A stretch of 6,852 nt of DNA, from the NCBI GenBank assembly GCA_011321895.1, contig DROK01000076.1, positions 1-6,852 of the forward strand. The letters are read 5' to 3'. Both the position numbers and the translations under genes were made by a program. Below, in pieces: positions 1-5,889 of this stretch. The DNA is from Thermodesulfatator atlanticus (GTDB taxonomy: Bacteria > Desulfobacterota > Thermodesulfobacteria > Thermodesulfobacteriales > Thermodesulfatatoraceae). Position 1 is the stretch's first letter; each line of letters opens with the position of its first letter. The notes under the pieces were generated by a model. The model was not told where the DNA came from and made no database searches. It saw only the letters and a program-made list of their open reading frames with translations.

Positions 1-1
1 C

Positions 2-694
2 GAGGCCCTGGAAGAGCTGCTCAAAAAGCACCGGTTCCGCTACCGGAGGGCCCTTATCATCTCTGAGTCCGTTTTCAGTATGGACGGCGACAAGGCCCAG
101 CTTGCCCCCCTCTGTGAACTTAAAGAGCGCTATGAGGCCTTTTTCCTGCTGGATGAGGCCCACGCCCTGGGGGTCTTCGGGGAAAAGGGCCTTGGTCTGA
201 GCGAGGAAGAGGGAAGGCTCGGGGAGGTGGACCTCTTGCTTGGTACCTTCGGGAAGGCGCTTGGAAGCTACGGGGCCTTCGTGGTCACCAGCCAGACCCT
301 CAAAGACTACCTCATAAATAAGGCCCGGCCCTTCATCTTTACCACCGCCCTCCCGCCCTTGGTGCTGGCTGTAACCAAAAGGGCCCTCACTCTTCTGCCT
401 GAGCTTAAAAGGGAAAGAGAAAAATTAAGAGGTCTTTCTCGTTTTCTGCGTGCCAAACTTGGTCTTGCCCCGGACGACACCCCTATTGTTCCGGTGGTGG
501 TGGGCTCAGAGGAACAGGCCCTTACGCTTGCCAGGCGTTTGGAAGAGTTAGGCTATTTTGCGCCGGCCATACGGCCGCCTACCGTACCCCCGGGGACCGC
601 TCGTCTGAGGATATCCCTTACGGCGGCTATGGAAGAGGAGATGCTGGCCCCTTTGGTGGCTGAAATCAGACGTTTCCTGGCTGAAAACTCATGA
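2..694 (+). CDS. bioF: 8-amino-7-oxononanoate synthase, C-terminal part (5' truncated by window)
   Basis: This is a PLP enzyme of the alpha-oxoamine synthase family. BioF condenses pimeloyl-ACP/CoA with L-alanine to form 8-amino-7-oxononanoate, the first ring-assembly step of biotin synthesis in the cytosol. The reading frame is open from base 2, so the gene continues off the left edge; 230 residues are visible, against about 385 for a full protein. The frame contains FSMDGD, then DEAHALG (the Asp at 152-154 should contact the PLP pyridine nitrogen), then GTFGKALGS (the Lys codon at 254-256 should form the PLP Schiff base). Near the end, AIRPPTVPPGTARLR and SLTAA match the BioF C-terminal signature closely, which favours BioF over the related KBL or HemA enzymes. 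The ATG at 80 is internal to the domain and is not the true start. The stop TGA overlaps an ATG (ATGA at 691-694). No other biotin gene is visible. Confidence 0.92.
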   Translation, partial: EALEELLKKHRFRYRRALIISESVFSMDGDKAQLAPLCELKERYEAFFLLDEAHALGVFGEKGLGLSEEEGRLGEVDLLLGTFGKALGSYGAFVVTSQTLKDYLINKARPFIFTTALPPLVLAVTKRALTLLPELKREREKLRGLSRFLRAKLGLAPDDTPIVPVVVGSEEQALTLARRLEELGYFAPAIRPPTVPPGTARLRISLTAAMEEEMLAPLVAEIRRFLAENS

Positions 695-726
695 TCGAGT
701 GGAACCTTTTGCAAGTATGGGCCAGA

Positions 727-745
727 AAGGGAAATATTTTCCCTT
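727..745. repeat. Perfect inverted repeat, 8-bp arms, in the bioF-fhs spacer
   Basis: AAGGGAAA (727-734) and TTTCCCTT (738-745) are exact inverse complements separated by TAT. The repeat begins 32 bp after the bioF stop. It is followed on the + strand by an A-run rather than a T-run, so it does not look like a classical intrinsic terminator. It could stabilise the bioF mRNA 3' end or act as a DNA site. Confidence 0.5.
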
Positions 746-767
746 AAAAAACCGAAACACCCCCAAA

Positions 768-786
768 CAAGAGATTAAATCTCTTG
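768..786. repeat. Perfect inverted repeat, 8-bp arms, overlapping the putative fhs -35 box
   Basis: CAAGAGAT (768-775) and ATCTCTTG (779-786) are exact inverse complements around TAA. The right arm shares three bases with the proposed -35 hexamer (784-789). A 19-bp near-perfect palindrome in that position is typical of a repressor or activator binding site for a dimeric regulator. The regulator cannot be named from the sequence. Confidence 0.5.
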
Positions 787-813
787 CCTAGCCGGGGTCT
801 AAAAAGCTATAAA
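784..813 (+). promoter_or_regulatory. Putative sigma70-type promoter for fhs
   Basis: TTGCCT (784-789, 4 of 6 matches to TTGACA) and TATAAA (808-813, 5 of 6 matches to TATAAT) are separated by 18 bp. Transcription would start near 820, giving a short leader before the fhs ribosome binding site AGGAGGG (834-840). The boxes were chosen by eye. Confidence 0.45.
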
Positions 814-845
814 AGTAAGCTTAAACAGGGGAAAGGAGGGTTCTT

Positions 846-2609
846 ATGAAGCTTGATCCCACCAAAATGAAAGATTGGGAGATCGCTGCGGAAGCCGAAA
901 AGCACATGAAGACCGTTTATCAACTGGCAGAGGAACTGGGTTTAGAAAAAGAAGAACTTCTGCCCTACGGCCATTACGTAGCCAAAATCGATTACAAAAA
1001 GGTTCTCGAAAGGCTAAAAGACCGCCCCAACGGTAAGTACATCGACGTGACCGCCATCACCCCCACTCCTTTGGGAGAAGGGAAATCCACCACAGCCATA
1101 GGTTTGATCGAAGGGCTGGGCAAGAGGGGGCAAAAGGTCATCGGGGCGTTGAGGCAGCCCTCTGGTGGCCCAACCATGAATATTAAAGGGAGTGCGGCCG
1201 GAGGTGGTCTGGCTCAGATCATTCCCCTAGATAAGTTTTCCCTGGGGCTTACCGGGGACATCAACGCCATCATGAACGCCCACAACCTGGCCATGGTGGC
1301 CCTTACGGCGCGGATGCAACACGAAGCCAATTATGACGACGAAACGCTCGCCAAACGGGGGCTTAGGCGTCTCAACATTGACCCCAAGCGGGTAGAGATG
1401 GGCTGGGTGCTGGATTTCTGCGCCCAGGCCCTGCGGCATATCGTTATCGGGCTCGGGGGCAAAAAAGACGGTTACCCCATGGAGAGCAAGTTCTGGATCG
1501 CGGTGGCCTCGGAGGTAATGGCCATTTTGGCGGTAGCCCGGGATCTCAAAGATTTTCGCGAACGGATAGGCAAGATCGTGGTGGCCTTTGATAAGTACGG
1601 TAACCCCATCACCACCGAGGACCTCGAGGTGGCCGGGGCCATGTGCGCGTGGATGGTGGATGCCATCAACCCGAACATGATCCAGACCATTGAAGGGCAA
1701 CCGGTCCTCATCCATGCCGGTCCGTTTGCCAACATCGCCATCGGCCAGTCCTCCATCATTGCCGATTACGTGGGGCTCAAACTGGCAGATTACAACGTTA
1801 CTGAATCTGGCTTTGCCGCAGACATCGGCTACGAAAAATTCTGGAACATCAAATGCCGTCTCTCCGGGCTCACCCCGGATTGTGTGGTGGTGGTGGCAAC
1901 CATCCGGGCCCTCAAGTGTCACGGTGGGGCCCCCATTCCTCTCCCCGGGCGGCCCATCCCGAAAGAGTACTTTGAAGAAAACCTGGAATGGGTGGAAAAG
2001 GGCTGTGAGAATTTGATGCACTGCGTAAATATCGTCAAGAAGAGCGGGGTTACCCCGGTGGTCTGCATCAACGCCTTCTACACCGATACCAAGGCCGAGA
2101 TTGAGCTCGTGAAGAAGATTTGTGAGGAACACGGCGTGCGGGCCGCGGTCTCTGAACACTGGTTGAAAGGGGGCGAAGGGGCCCTTGAGCTTGCCGACGC
2201 GGTGATGGACGCCTGTAACGAGCCCAGTGAGTTTCGGTTCCTCTATGATTTAGACGAGCCGGTAAAGAGCCGGATCGAAAAGATCGCCAAGGAAGTTTAC
2301 GGGGCCGACGGGGTCATTTATCTCCCCGACGCCGAGGCCAAGATAAAACTTATCGAAGCCGATGAGGAGCTGCGGCGCATGCCCATCTGTATGGTGAAGA
2401 CCCATCTTTCGCTCTCTGATAACCCGGCCCTTAAAGGGGTGCCTAAAGGCTGGCAGCTCAGGGTGCGTGACGTCCTTATCTACCGGGGCTCCGGGTTCAT
2501 CGTTCCTGTGGCCGGTGATATAAGCCTTATGCCCGGGACGGGTTCTGATCCGGCCTACCGCCGGATTGACGTGGATACAGAGACCGGCAAGGTAAAAGGT
2601 CTTTTCTAA
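846..2609 (+). CDS. fhs: Formate-tetrahydrofolate ligase (10-formyl-THF synthetase)
   Basis: Fhs catalyses the ATP-dependent joining of formate and tetrahydrofolate to 10-formyl-THF, the formate-activating step of the Wood-Ljungdahl methyl branch, in the cytosol. It has 587 residues, longer than the roughly 557-559 of clostridial enzymes. Visible motifs are a P-loop-like [11 protein letters not shown] at about 72-82, [12 protein letters not shown] at about 113-124, [18 protein letters not shown] at about 283-300, [13 protein letters not shown] at about 349-361, and a C-terminal GDISLMPG near 557-564. The start is fixed by AGGAGGG (834-840), five bases before the ATG. The glycine-rich signature differs from the usual KGGAAGGGYAQ at two positions, and the C-terminal region diverges from the usual TMPGLP. 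This variant resembles enzymes I recall from sulfate-reducing Desulfobacterota. A terminator follows directly, so the gene looks monocistronic. Confidence 0.98.
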   Translation: MKLDPTKMKDWEIAAEAEKHMKTVYQLAEELGLEKEELLPYGHYVAKIDYKKVLERLKDRPNGKYIDVTAITPTPLGEGKSTTAIGLIEGLGKRGQKVIGALRQPSGGPTMNIKGSAAGGGLAQIIPLDKFSLGLTGDINAIMNAHNLAMVALTARMQHEANYDDETLAKRGLRRLNIDPKRVEMGWVLDFCAQALRHIVIGLGGKKDGYPMESKFWIAVASEVMAILAVARDLKDFRERIGKIVVAFDKYGNPITTEDLEVAGAMCAWMVDAINPNMIQTIEGQPVLIHAGPFANIAIGQSSIIADYVGLKLADYNVTESGFAADIGYEKFWNIKCRLSGLTPDCVVVVATIRALKCHGGAPIPLPGRPIPKEYFEENLEWVEKGCENLMHCVNIVKKSGVTPVVCINAFYTDTKAEIELVKKICEEHGVRAAVSEHWLKGGEGALELADAVMDACNEPSEFRFLYDLDEPVKSRIEKIAKEVYGADGVIYLPDAEAKIKLIEADEELRRMPICMVKTHLSLSDNPALKGVPKGWQLRVRDVLIYRGSGFIVPVAGDISLMPGTGSDPAYRRIDVDTETGKVKGLF

Positions 2610-2610
2610 A

Positions 2611-2640
2611 AAAACAGGGGGCCTTAGGCCCCCTTTTTAT
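2611..2640 (+). terminator. Intrinsic terminator after fhs
   Basis: GGGGGCC (2617-2623) pairs perfectly with GGCCCCC (2627-2633) around a TTA loop. An extra A-U pair (2616 with 2634) extends the stem, which runs into a TTTTT tract (2634-2638). The hairpin begins eight bases after the fhs stop codon. An A-rich stretch on the left side (2608-2614) could give weak function on the opposite strand as well. It should separate fhs transcription from folD-cooS-hdrA. Confidence 0.92.
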
Positions 2641-2677
2641 TTGGGAGATTTTCCCCGAAGGTGGGGAGATATGCCCC
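2641..2677. repeat. Tandem 16-bp palindrome-like sites, 21-bp period (putative upstream activating sequences)
   Basis: Two copies are visible: TTGGGAGATTTTCCCC (2641-2656) and TGGGGAGATATGCCCC (2662-2677). They match at 13 of 16 positions and their starts are exactly 21 bp apart, or two helical turns. Each has G-rich and C-rich outer arms, so each looks like a site for a protein dimer, and two dimers would sit on the same DNA face. Relative to the start predicted from the sigma54 promoter (about 2789), the centres lie near -140 and -120, the usual range for enhancer-binding proteins. The cognate regulator is not in the window. Confidence 0.6.
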
Positions 2678-2762
2678 ATAGCTGTGCTAAAAGGAAGGCC
2701 CTAAACGGCCTGAAGGCCAGGAAAGACAAGGGGGAGGGAGGACCGAGCCCCGAACTCTTGAA

Positions 2763-2778
2763 AGGTACACTTTTTGCT
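2763..2778 (+). promoter_or_regulatory. Putative sigma54 (RpoN) -24/-12 promoter for folD-cooS-hdrA
   Basis: AGGTACACTTTTTGCT fits the consensus TGGCACGNNNNTTGCW. GG (2764-2765) and GC (2776-2777) are separated by the required 10 bp, TT precedes GC, and the A and C of the GGCAC block are in place. Nine of the twelve defined positions match. The predicted start is about 2789, leaving a leader of about 25 nt that contains the folD ribosome binding site (2802-2808). No convincing sigma70 promoter was seen in this spacer. No clear IHF site was found between the upstream sites and the promoter; that interval carries a purine-rich tract (2719-2742). Confidence 0.72.
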
Positions 2779-2813
2779 AACAAGGCGCCAGGAAATTTTG
2801 AGGGAGGTCAGAG

Positions 2814-3716
2814 ATGTCGGCCAAAATTATAAGCGGGAAAGAAATTTCAGCTGAGATAAGGGAAGAACTCAAAAAAGAAGTCAAAGAGTTGAAGGAAAAA
2901 CACGGTGTTACCCCGGGTTTGGTTACCATTTTGGTAGGGGAGAATCCGGCCTCGGTCTCTTACGTTACGGCCAAGCAGCGTACCGCCCATGATCTTGGTT
3001 TCCATTCCGTCCAGGAGAATTTACCCGAAGACGTCTCCGAAGAAGAGCTCCTCAAGATGATCGATAAATACAACCAGGACCCCAGTATCCACGGCATTCT
3101 GGTACAGCTTCCGCTTCCCAGACACATCGACGAAAGAAAGGTCATCCACGCCATTGACCCCCGCAAAGACGTAGACGGGTTCCATCCGGTAAACGTGGGC
3201 AAGATGGTGATCGGAGAGCCCTGCTTCCTCCCCTGTACCCCCCACGGCATCCTCGTGATGCTGGCCCGGGCCGGGGTGGAAGTCTCGGGCGCCGAGGTGG
3301 TGGTGATAGGCCGCAGCAACATCGTGGGGAAGCCCGTAGCCATCCTCCTTATGCAAAAGCGCAAGCCGGTGGGCAACGCCACCGTTACGGTTTGCCACAC
3401 GGGAACCAGAGATATGACCTTTCACACCAAACGGGCAGATATTTTGATCGTGGCCGCGGGTAAACCCAAGGTGGTCACCGGGGACATGGTCAAAGAAGGG
3501 GTGGTGGTGATTGACGTCGGGGTCAACCGGATCGGGACCACTCCTGAAGGGAAGGCCATCCTCTGTGGGGACGTAGATTTTGATTCGGTAAAGGAAAAGG
3601 CAGCGGCTATTACCCCTGTTCCCGGAGGGGTGGGGCCGATGACCATCACCATGTTGATGAAAAATACCGTGGAAGCGGCCAAGTTGTGGGCGGGGCTTCC
3701 TTCTGAAGTGGGTTAG
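2814..3716 (+). CDS. folD: Bifunctional methylene-THF dehydrogenase / methenyl-THF cyclohydrolase
   Basis: FolD interconverts 10-formyl-, methenyl- and methylene-tetrahydrofolate with NADP(H) in the cytosol, the two steps after Fhs in the Wood-Ljungdahl methyl branch. It has 300 residues; E. coli FolD has 288. Catalytic residues fall at the E. coli positions: Tyr50 and Lys54 in SYVTAK, Gln98 in GILVQLPLP, and Asp121 in KDVDGFHP. PCTPHG follows at about 140-145. The Rossmann motif GRSNIVGKP (166-174) has the Arg associated with NADP preference, and PVPGGVGPMT lies at 268-277. The extra length is mainly an approximately 5-residue insertion around QKRKPVGN (181-188) and another near 242-248. GGGAGGT (2802-2808), five bases upstream, supports the ATG. 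It appears to be the first gene of the sigma54-driven operon; cooS follows after 61 bp. Confidence 0.98.
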   Translation: MSAKIISGKEISAEIREELKKEVKELKEKHGVTPGLVTILVGENPASVSYVTAKQRTAHDLGFHSVQENLPEDVSEEELLKMIDKYNQDPSIHGILVQLPLPRHIDERKVIHAIDPRKDVDGFHPVNVGKMVIGEPCFLPCTPHGILVMLARAGVEVSGAEVVVIGRSNIVGKPVAILLMQKRKPVGNATVTVCHTGTRDMTFHTKRADILIVAAGKPKVVTGDMVKEGVVVIDVGVNRIGTTPEGKAILCGDVDFDSVKEKAAAITPVPGGVGPMTITMLMKNTVEAAKLWAGLPSEVG

Positions 3717-3746
3717 CTCTTGCTAGGAGGTCGTTTTTGTGTTTTG

Positions 3747-3763
3747 TTTAGAAAAATTCTAAA
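3747..3763. repeat. Perfect AT-rich inverted repeat just upstream of the cooS ribosome binding site
   Basis: TTTAGAA (3747-3753) and TTCTAAA (3757-3763) are exact inverse complements around AAA, ending one base before the AGGAGG of cooS (3765-3770). As RNA it would be a weak, A/U-rich hairpin next to the Shine-Dalgarno site. As DNA it could be a 17-bp operator. There is no following U-run, so it is not a terminator. Confidence 0.45.
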
Positions 3764-3777
3764 TAGGAGGCTCTTTC

Positions 3778-5826
3778 ATGGCGATGGATCCCAGGGCCAG
3801 GTTTAAGGGGCGTAAACCCGCATGCACGGTGCAGTGCGCCGTCAACCAGGAAATGCTTGAGCAGATCCAGGGCAAGGTACTCACGGCGCCGGAGCGGGTC
3901 TTTAAACGGGGCACGAAGCCCTGCCTGTTCGGTAAAGGGGGTACCTGCTGTCACGTCTGCAATATGGGCCCCTGTCAGATCATCGAAGGGGTGGAGGAGA
4001 TGCGCGGGGTCTGCGGGGCCACGGCGGCTACGGTGGCTTCCCGGAACTTCTGCCGGATGGTAGCCGCTGGCTCTTCGGCCCACTCAGACCACGGCCGGGG
4101 TATCGCTGAGGTCTTTTACGAGACGGTCCACGGCAATGCCGAGGATTTTGAGATCAAAGACGAGAACAAGCTCCGGGTAGTGGCCTATTATTTCGGGCTG
4201 GACCCCAAGAAAGAGACCAAGGAACTGGCCAAAGAAGTGGCGGTCAAGGCCCTTGAACAGTTCGGCCAGCAGCACGGGGAACTCGCCTTTATCAAGCGGG
4301 CGCCGGAGAAGCGGCAGGCGAAGTGGCGGGAGCTTGGCGTGGTGCCCCGCGGGGTGGACCGGGAGGTGGTGGAGCTTTTGCACCGTACTTCCGTGGGGGT
4401 GGATCAGGACTACCGCAGCCTCCTGAAGGCCTCGGTGCGCACGGCCCTTGCCGACGGCTGGGGTGGTTCCATGCTGGCCACGGAGCTTCAAGATATTCTC
4501 TTTGGGACTCCGGTGCCTATCAGGGCCACGGTTAACCTGGGGGTCCTTAAAGAAGATATGGTAAACGTTACCGTGCACGGCCACGAGCCCGAAGTGGCCG
4601 AGGCGCTGGCCATGGCGGCTCAGGATCCGGAGATCATTAAAGAGGCGCAAAAGGTGGGGGCCAAAGGGATCAATCTCGCTGGCATCTGCTGTACCGGGAA
4701 CGAAGTCCTCATGCGCCGGGGGATCCCCATCGCCGGAAGTTTTGTCCAGCAGGAGATGGCCCTGGCTACCGGGGCCGTTGAGGCCATGATCGTAGACGTG
4801 CAGTGTATCATGCAAAACGTGGCCACGGTGGCCCAGGCCTTCCACACCGCGGTGATCACGGTAAGTGACAAGGCCGAAATCGAAGGGGCCATGCACATCC
4901 CCTTCGACCATCACCACCCGGTGGAAAGCGCCAAGAAGATCCTGCGGGAAGCCATTTCCCGTTTCCCCAAACGGGATAAAAGCCGGGTGTATATCCCCAA
5001 GAGCAAGATGGACGTGGTGGCGGGTTTCAGCCACGAAACCATCCTTTATATCCTTGGGGGGCGTTTCCGGGCCTCCTACAAACCCTTAAACGAGAACATC
5101 ATCAACGGCCGTATCCTCGGGGTGGCGGCCATCGTTGGTTGTGACAACTTCCGGGTCTTTGACGAAGTGCACGTGGAATTGGCCAAGGAGCTCATCGCGA
5201 ACAACGTGCTGGTAGTGGCCACGGGGTGTGCGGCCACGGGCCTTGGTCGGGCCGGGCTCCTCTCCCCTGAGGCGGCAAGTCTTGCCGGTGAGAGCCTGAG
5301 AGAAGTCCTTGAGGCGGTCGGGTGCCCGCCGGTGCTGCACATGGGCTCCTGTGTGGACAACAGCCGTATCCTGATCGCGCTTACCGAGATGGTCAACACC
5401 GGAGGGCTTGGGGAGGATATTGACGAGCTTCCGGCTATCGGTTGTGCTCCGCAGTGGATGAGTGAAAAGGCGGTAGCCATCGGTAATTACTTCGTGGGCA
5501 GTGGGGCCTGCGTGGTCTTTGGGCCTGATTTTCCCACGGAAAAGAGTCAGGTGGCCACGGACTATCTCTTCCACGAGTTCAAGAATATCTTCGGGGCCAA
5601 CTGGCTGGTGGCCCGTTCGGCCAAGGATTTTGCCGCGGTGATGATTGATAAAATCAACGAAAAGCGCAAGAACCTGGGGATTGACAAACCCAAGCCGCGG
5701 ATCCTCTTTGATATGGCCATGCGCCGGGCTCTCGAAAGCCCCAAGGTCACTTCGCCTTTCCACGGGCTTGGTTGTTTTGGCCCCACGTATTTGAAGGTAG
5801 AGGAGGAAGAAGAGAAGGCGGCCTAA
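3778..5826 (+). CDS. cooS: Anaerobic (Ni,Fe) carbon monoxide dehydrogenase catalytic subunit
   Basis: CooS (AcsA when bound to acetyl-CoA synthase) interconverts CO and CO2 at a Ni-Fe-S C-cluster and exchanges electrons through B- and D-clusters. The protein has 682 residues and no signal peptide. Cys49 and Cys57 fit the D-cluster; Cys58, Cys61, Cys66 and Cys79 fit the B-cluster. C-cluster candidates are the His in HGH (267-269), the ICC pair (304-305), Cys343 in VQCIM, Cys455 in VGCDN, Cys484 in TGCAA and Cys525 in MGSCVDNSR. Lys564 in SEKAVAIG matches the acid-base lysine. HSDHG (102-106) keeps two of the proton-channel histidines. The start has AGGAGG (3765-3770) seven bases upstream; the in-frame ATG at 3784 is less well placed. 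The C-terminus is acidic (EEEEEKAA). No cooC or acsB is visible, so whether it works alone or within CODH/ACS is undecided; the fhs-folD context favours carbon fixation or acetyl-CoA oxidation. Confidence 0.98.
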   Translation: MAMDPRARFKGRKPACTVQCAVNQEMLEQIQGKVLTAPERVFKRGTKPCLFGKGGTCCHVCNMGPCQIIEGVEEMRGVCGATAATVASRNFCRMVAAGSSAHSDHGRGIAEVFYETVHGNAEDFEIKDENKLRVVAYYFGLDPKKETKELAKEVAVKALEQFGQQHGELAFIKRAPEKRQAKWRELGVVPRGVDREVVELLHRTSVGVDQDYRSLLKASVRTALADGWGGSMLATELQDILFGTPVPIRATVNLGVLKEDMVNVTVHGHEPEVAEALAMAAQDPEIIKEAQKVGAKGINLAGICCTGNEVLMRRGIPIAGSFVQQEMALATGAVEAMIVDVQCIMQNVATVAQAFHTAVITVSDKAEIEGAMHIPFDHHHPVESAKKILREAISRFPKRDKSRVYIPKSKMDVVAGFSHETILYILGGRFRASYKPLNENIINGRILGVAAIVGCDNFRVFDEVHVELAKELIANNVLVVATGCAATGLGRAGLLSPEAASLAGESLREVLEAVGCPPVLHMGSCVDNSRILIALTEMVNTGGLGEDIDELPAIGCAPQWMSEKAVAIGNYFVGSGACVVFGPDFPTEKSQVATDYLFHEFKNIFGANWLVARSAKDFAAVMIDKINEKRKNLGIDKPKPRILFDMAMRRALESPKVTSPFHGLGCFGPTYLKVEEEEEKAA

Positions 5827-5889
5827 TTTGGTCTTTGTTTTTGGGCCAAACTTACTAAAATGGCGCAAAATCTCGGGAAGAGGTGTTAA

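Noticed and set aside
727..745. Terminator after bioF
   Set aside because: The hairpin is perfect but A/U-rich, and it is followed by an A-run rather than a U-run on the + strand, so termination is not supported.
793..808. Second sigma54-like GG-N10-GC element upstream of fhs
   Set aside because: Only the GG, GC and following T match; the bases between do not (AA instead of TT before GC, GGT instead of CAC). A sigma70-like promoter overlaps it and fits better.
1227..2159. 310-codon open frame on the - strand inside fhs (also 4084-5034 and 5086-5868 inside cooS)
   Set aside because: They lie fully antisense to clearly conserved genes, lack good ribosome binding sites, and their translations are rich in His, Gly, Arg and Pro with no recognisable domain; they are shadows of GC-rich codon usage.
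2641..2813. ZTP, tetrahydrofolate or cobalamin riboswitch upstream of folD
   Set aside because: Folate-pathway genes are known ZTP/THF riboswitch targets, but I could not find the conserved ZTP, THF or cobalamin cores. The sigma54 start near 2789 would also leave only about 25 nt of leader.
2641..2813. CooA-type CO-sensor binding site near the cooS operon
   Set aside because: No CRP/FNR-like inverted repeat of the CooA type (TGTCA/TGACA-like half-sites) was found in the folD or cooS upstream spacers; the repeated sites there have a different G/C-armed pattern.
2641..2832. 63-codon TTG-initiated frame in the fhs-folD spacer
   Set aside because: It starts directly after the terminator T-run, has no Shine-Dalgarno site, runs through the sigma54 promoter and overlaps the folD start out of frame. 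The sequence is better explained as regulatory DNA.
5827..5850. Terminator between cooS and hdrA
   Set aside because: TTTGGTC can pair with GGCCAAA (one G-U) but the loop is 10 nt and no U-tract follows; cotranscription with hdrA seems more likely.
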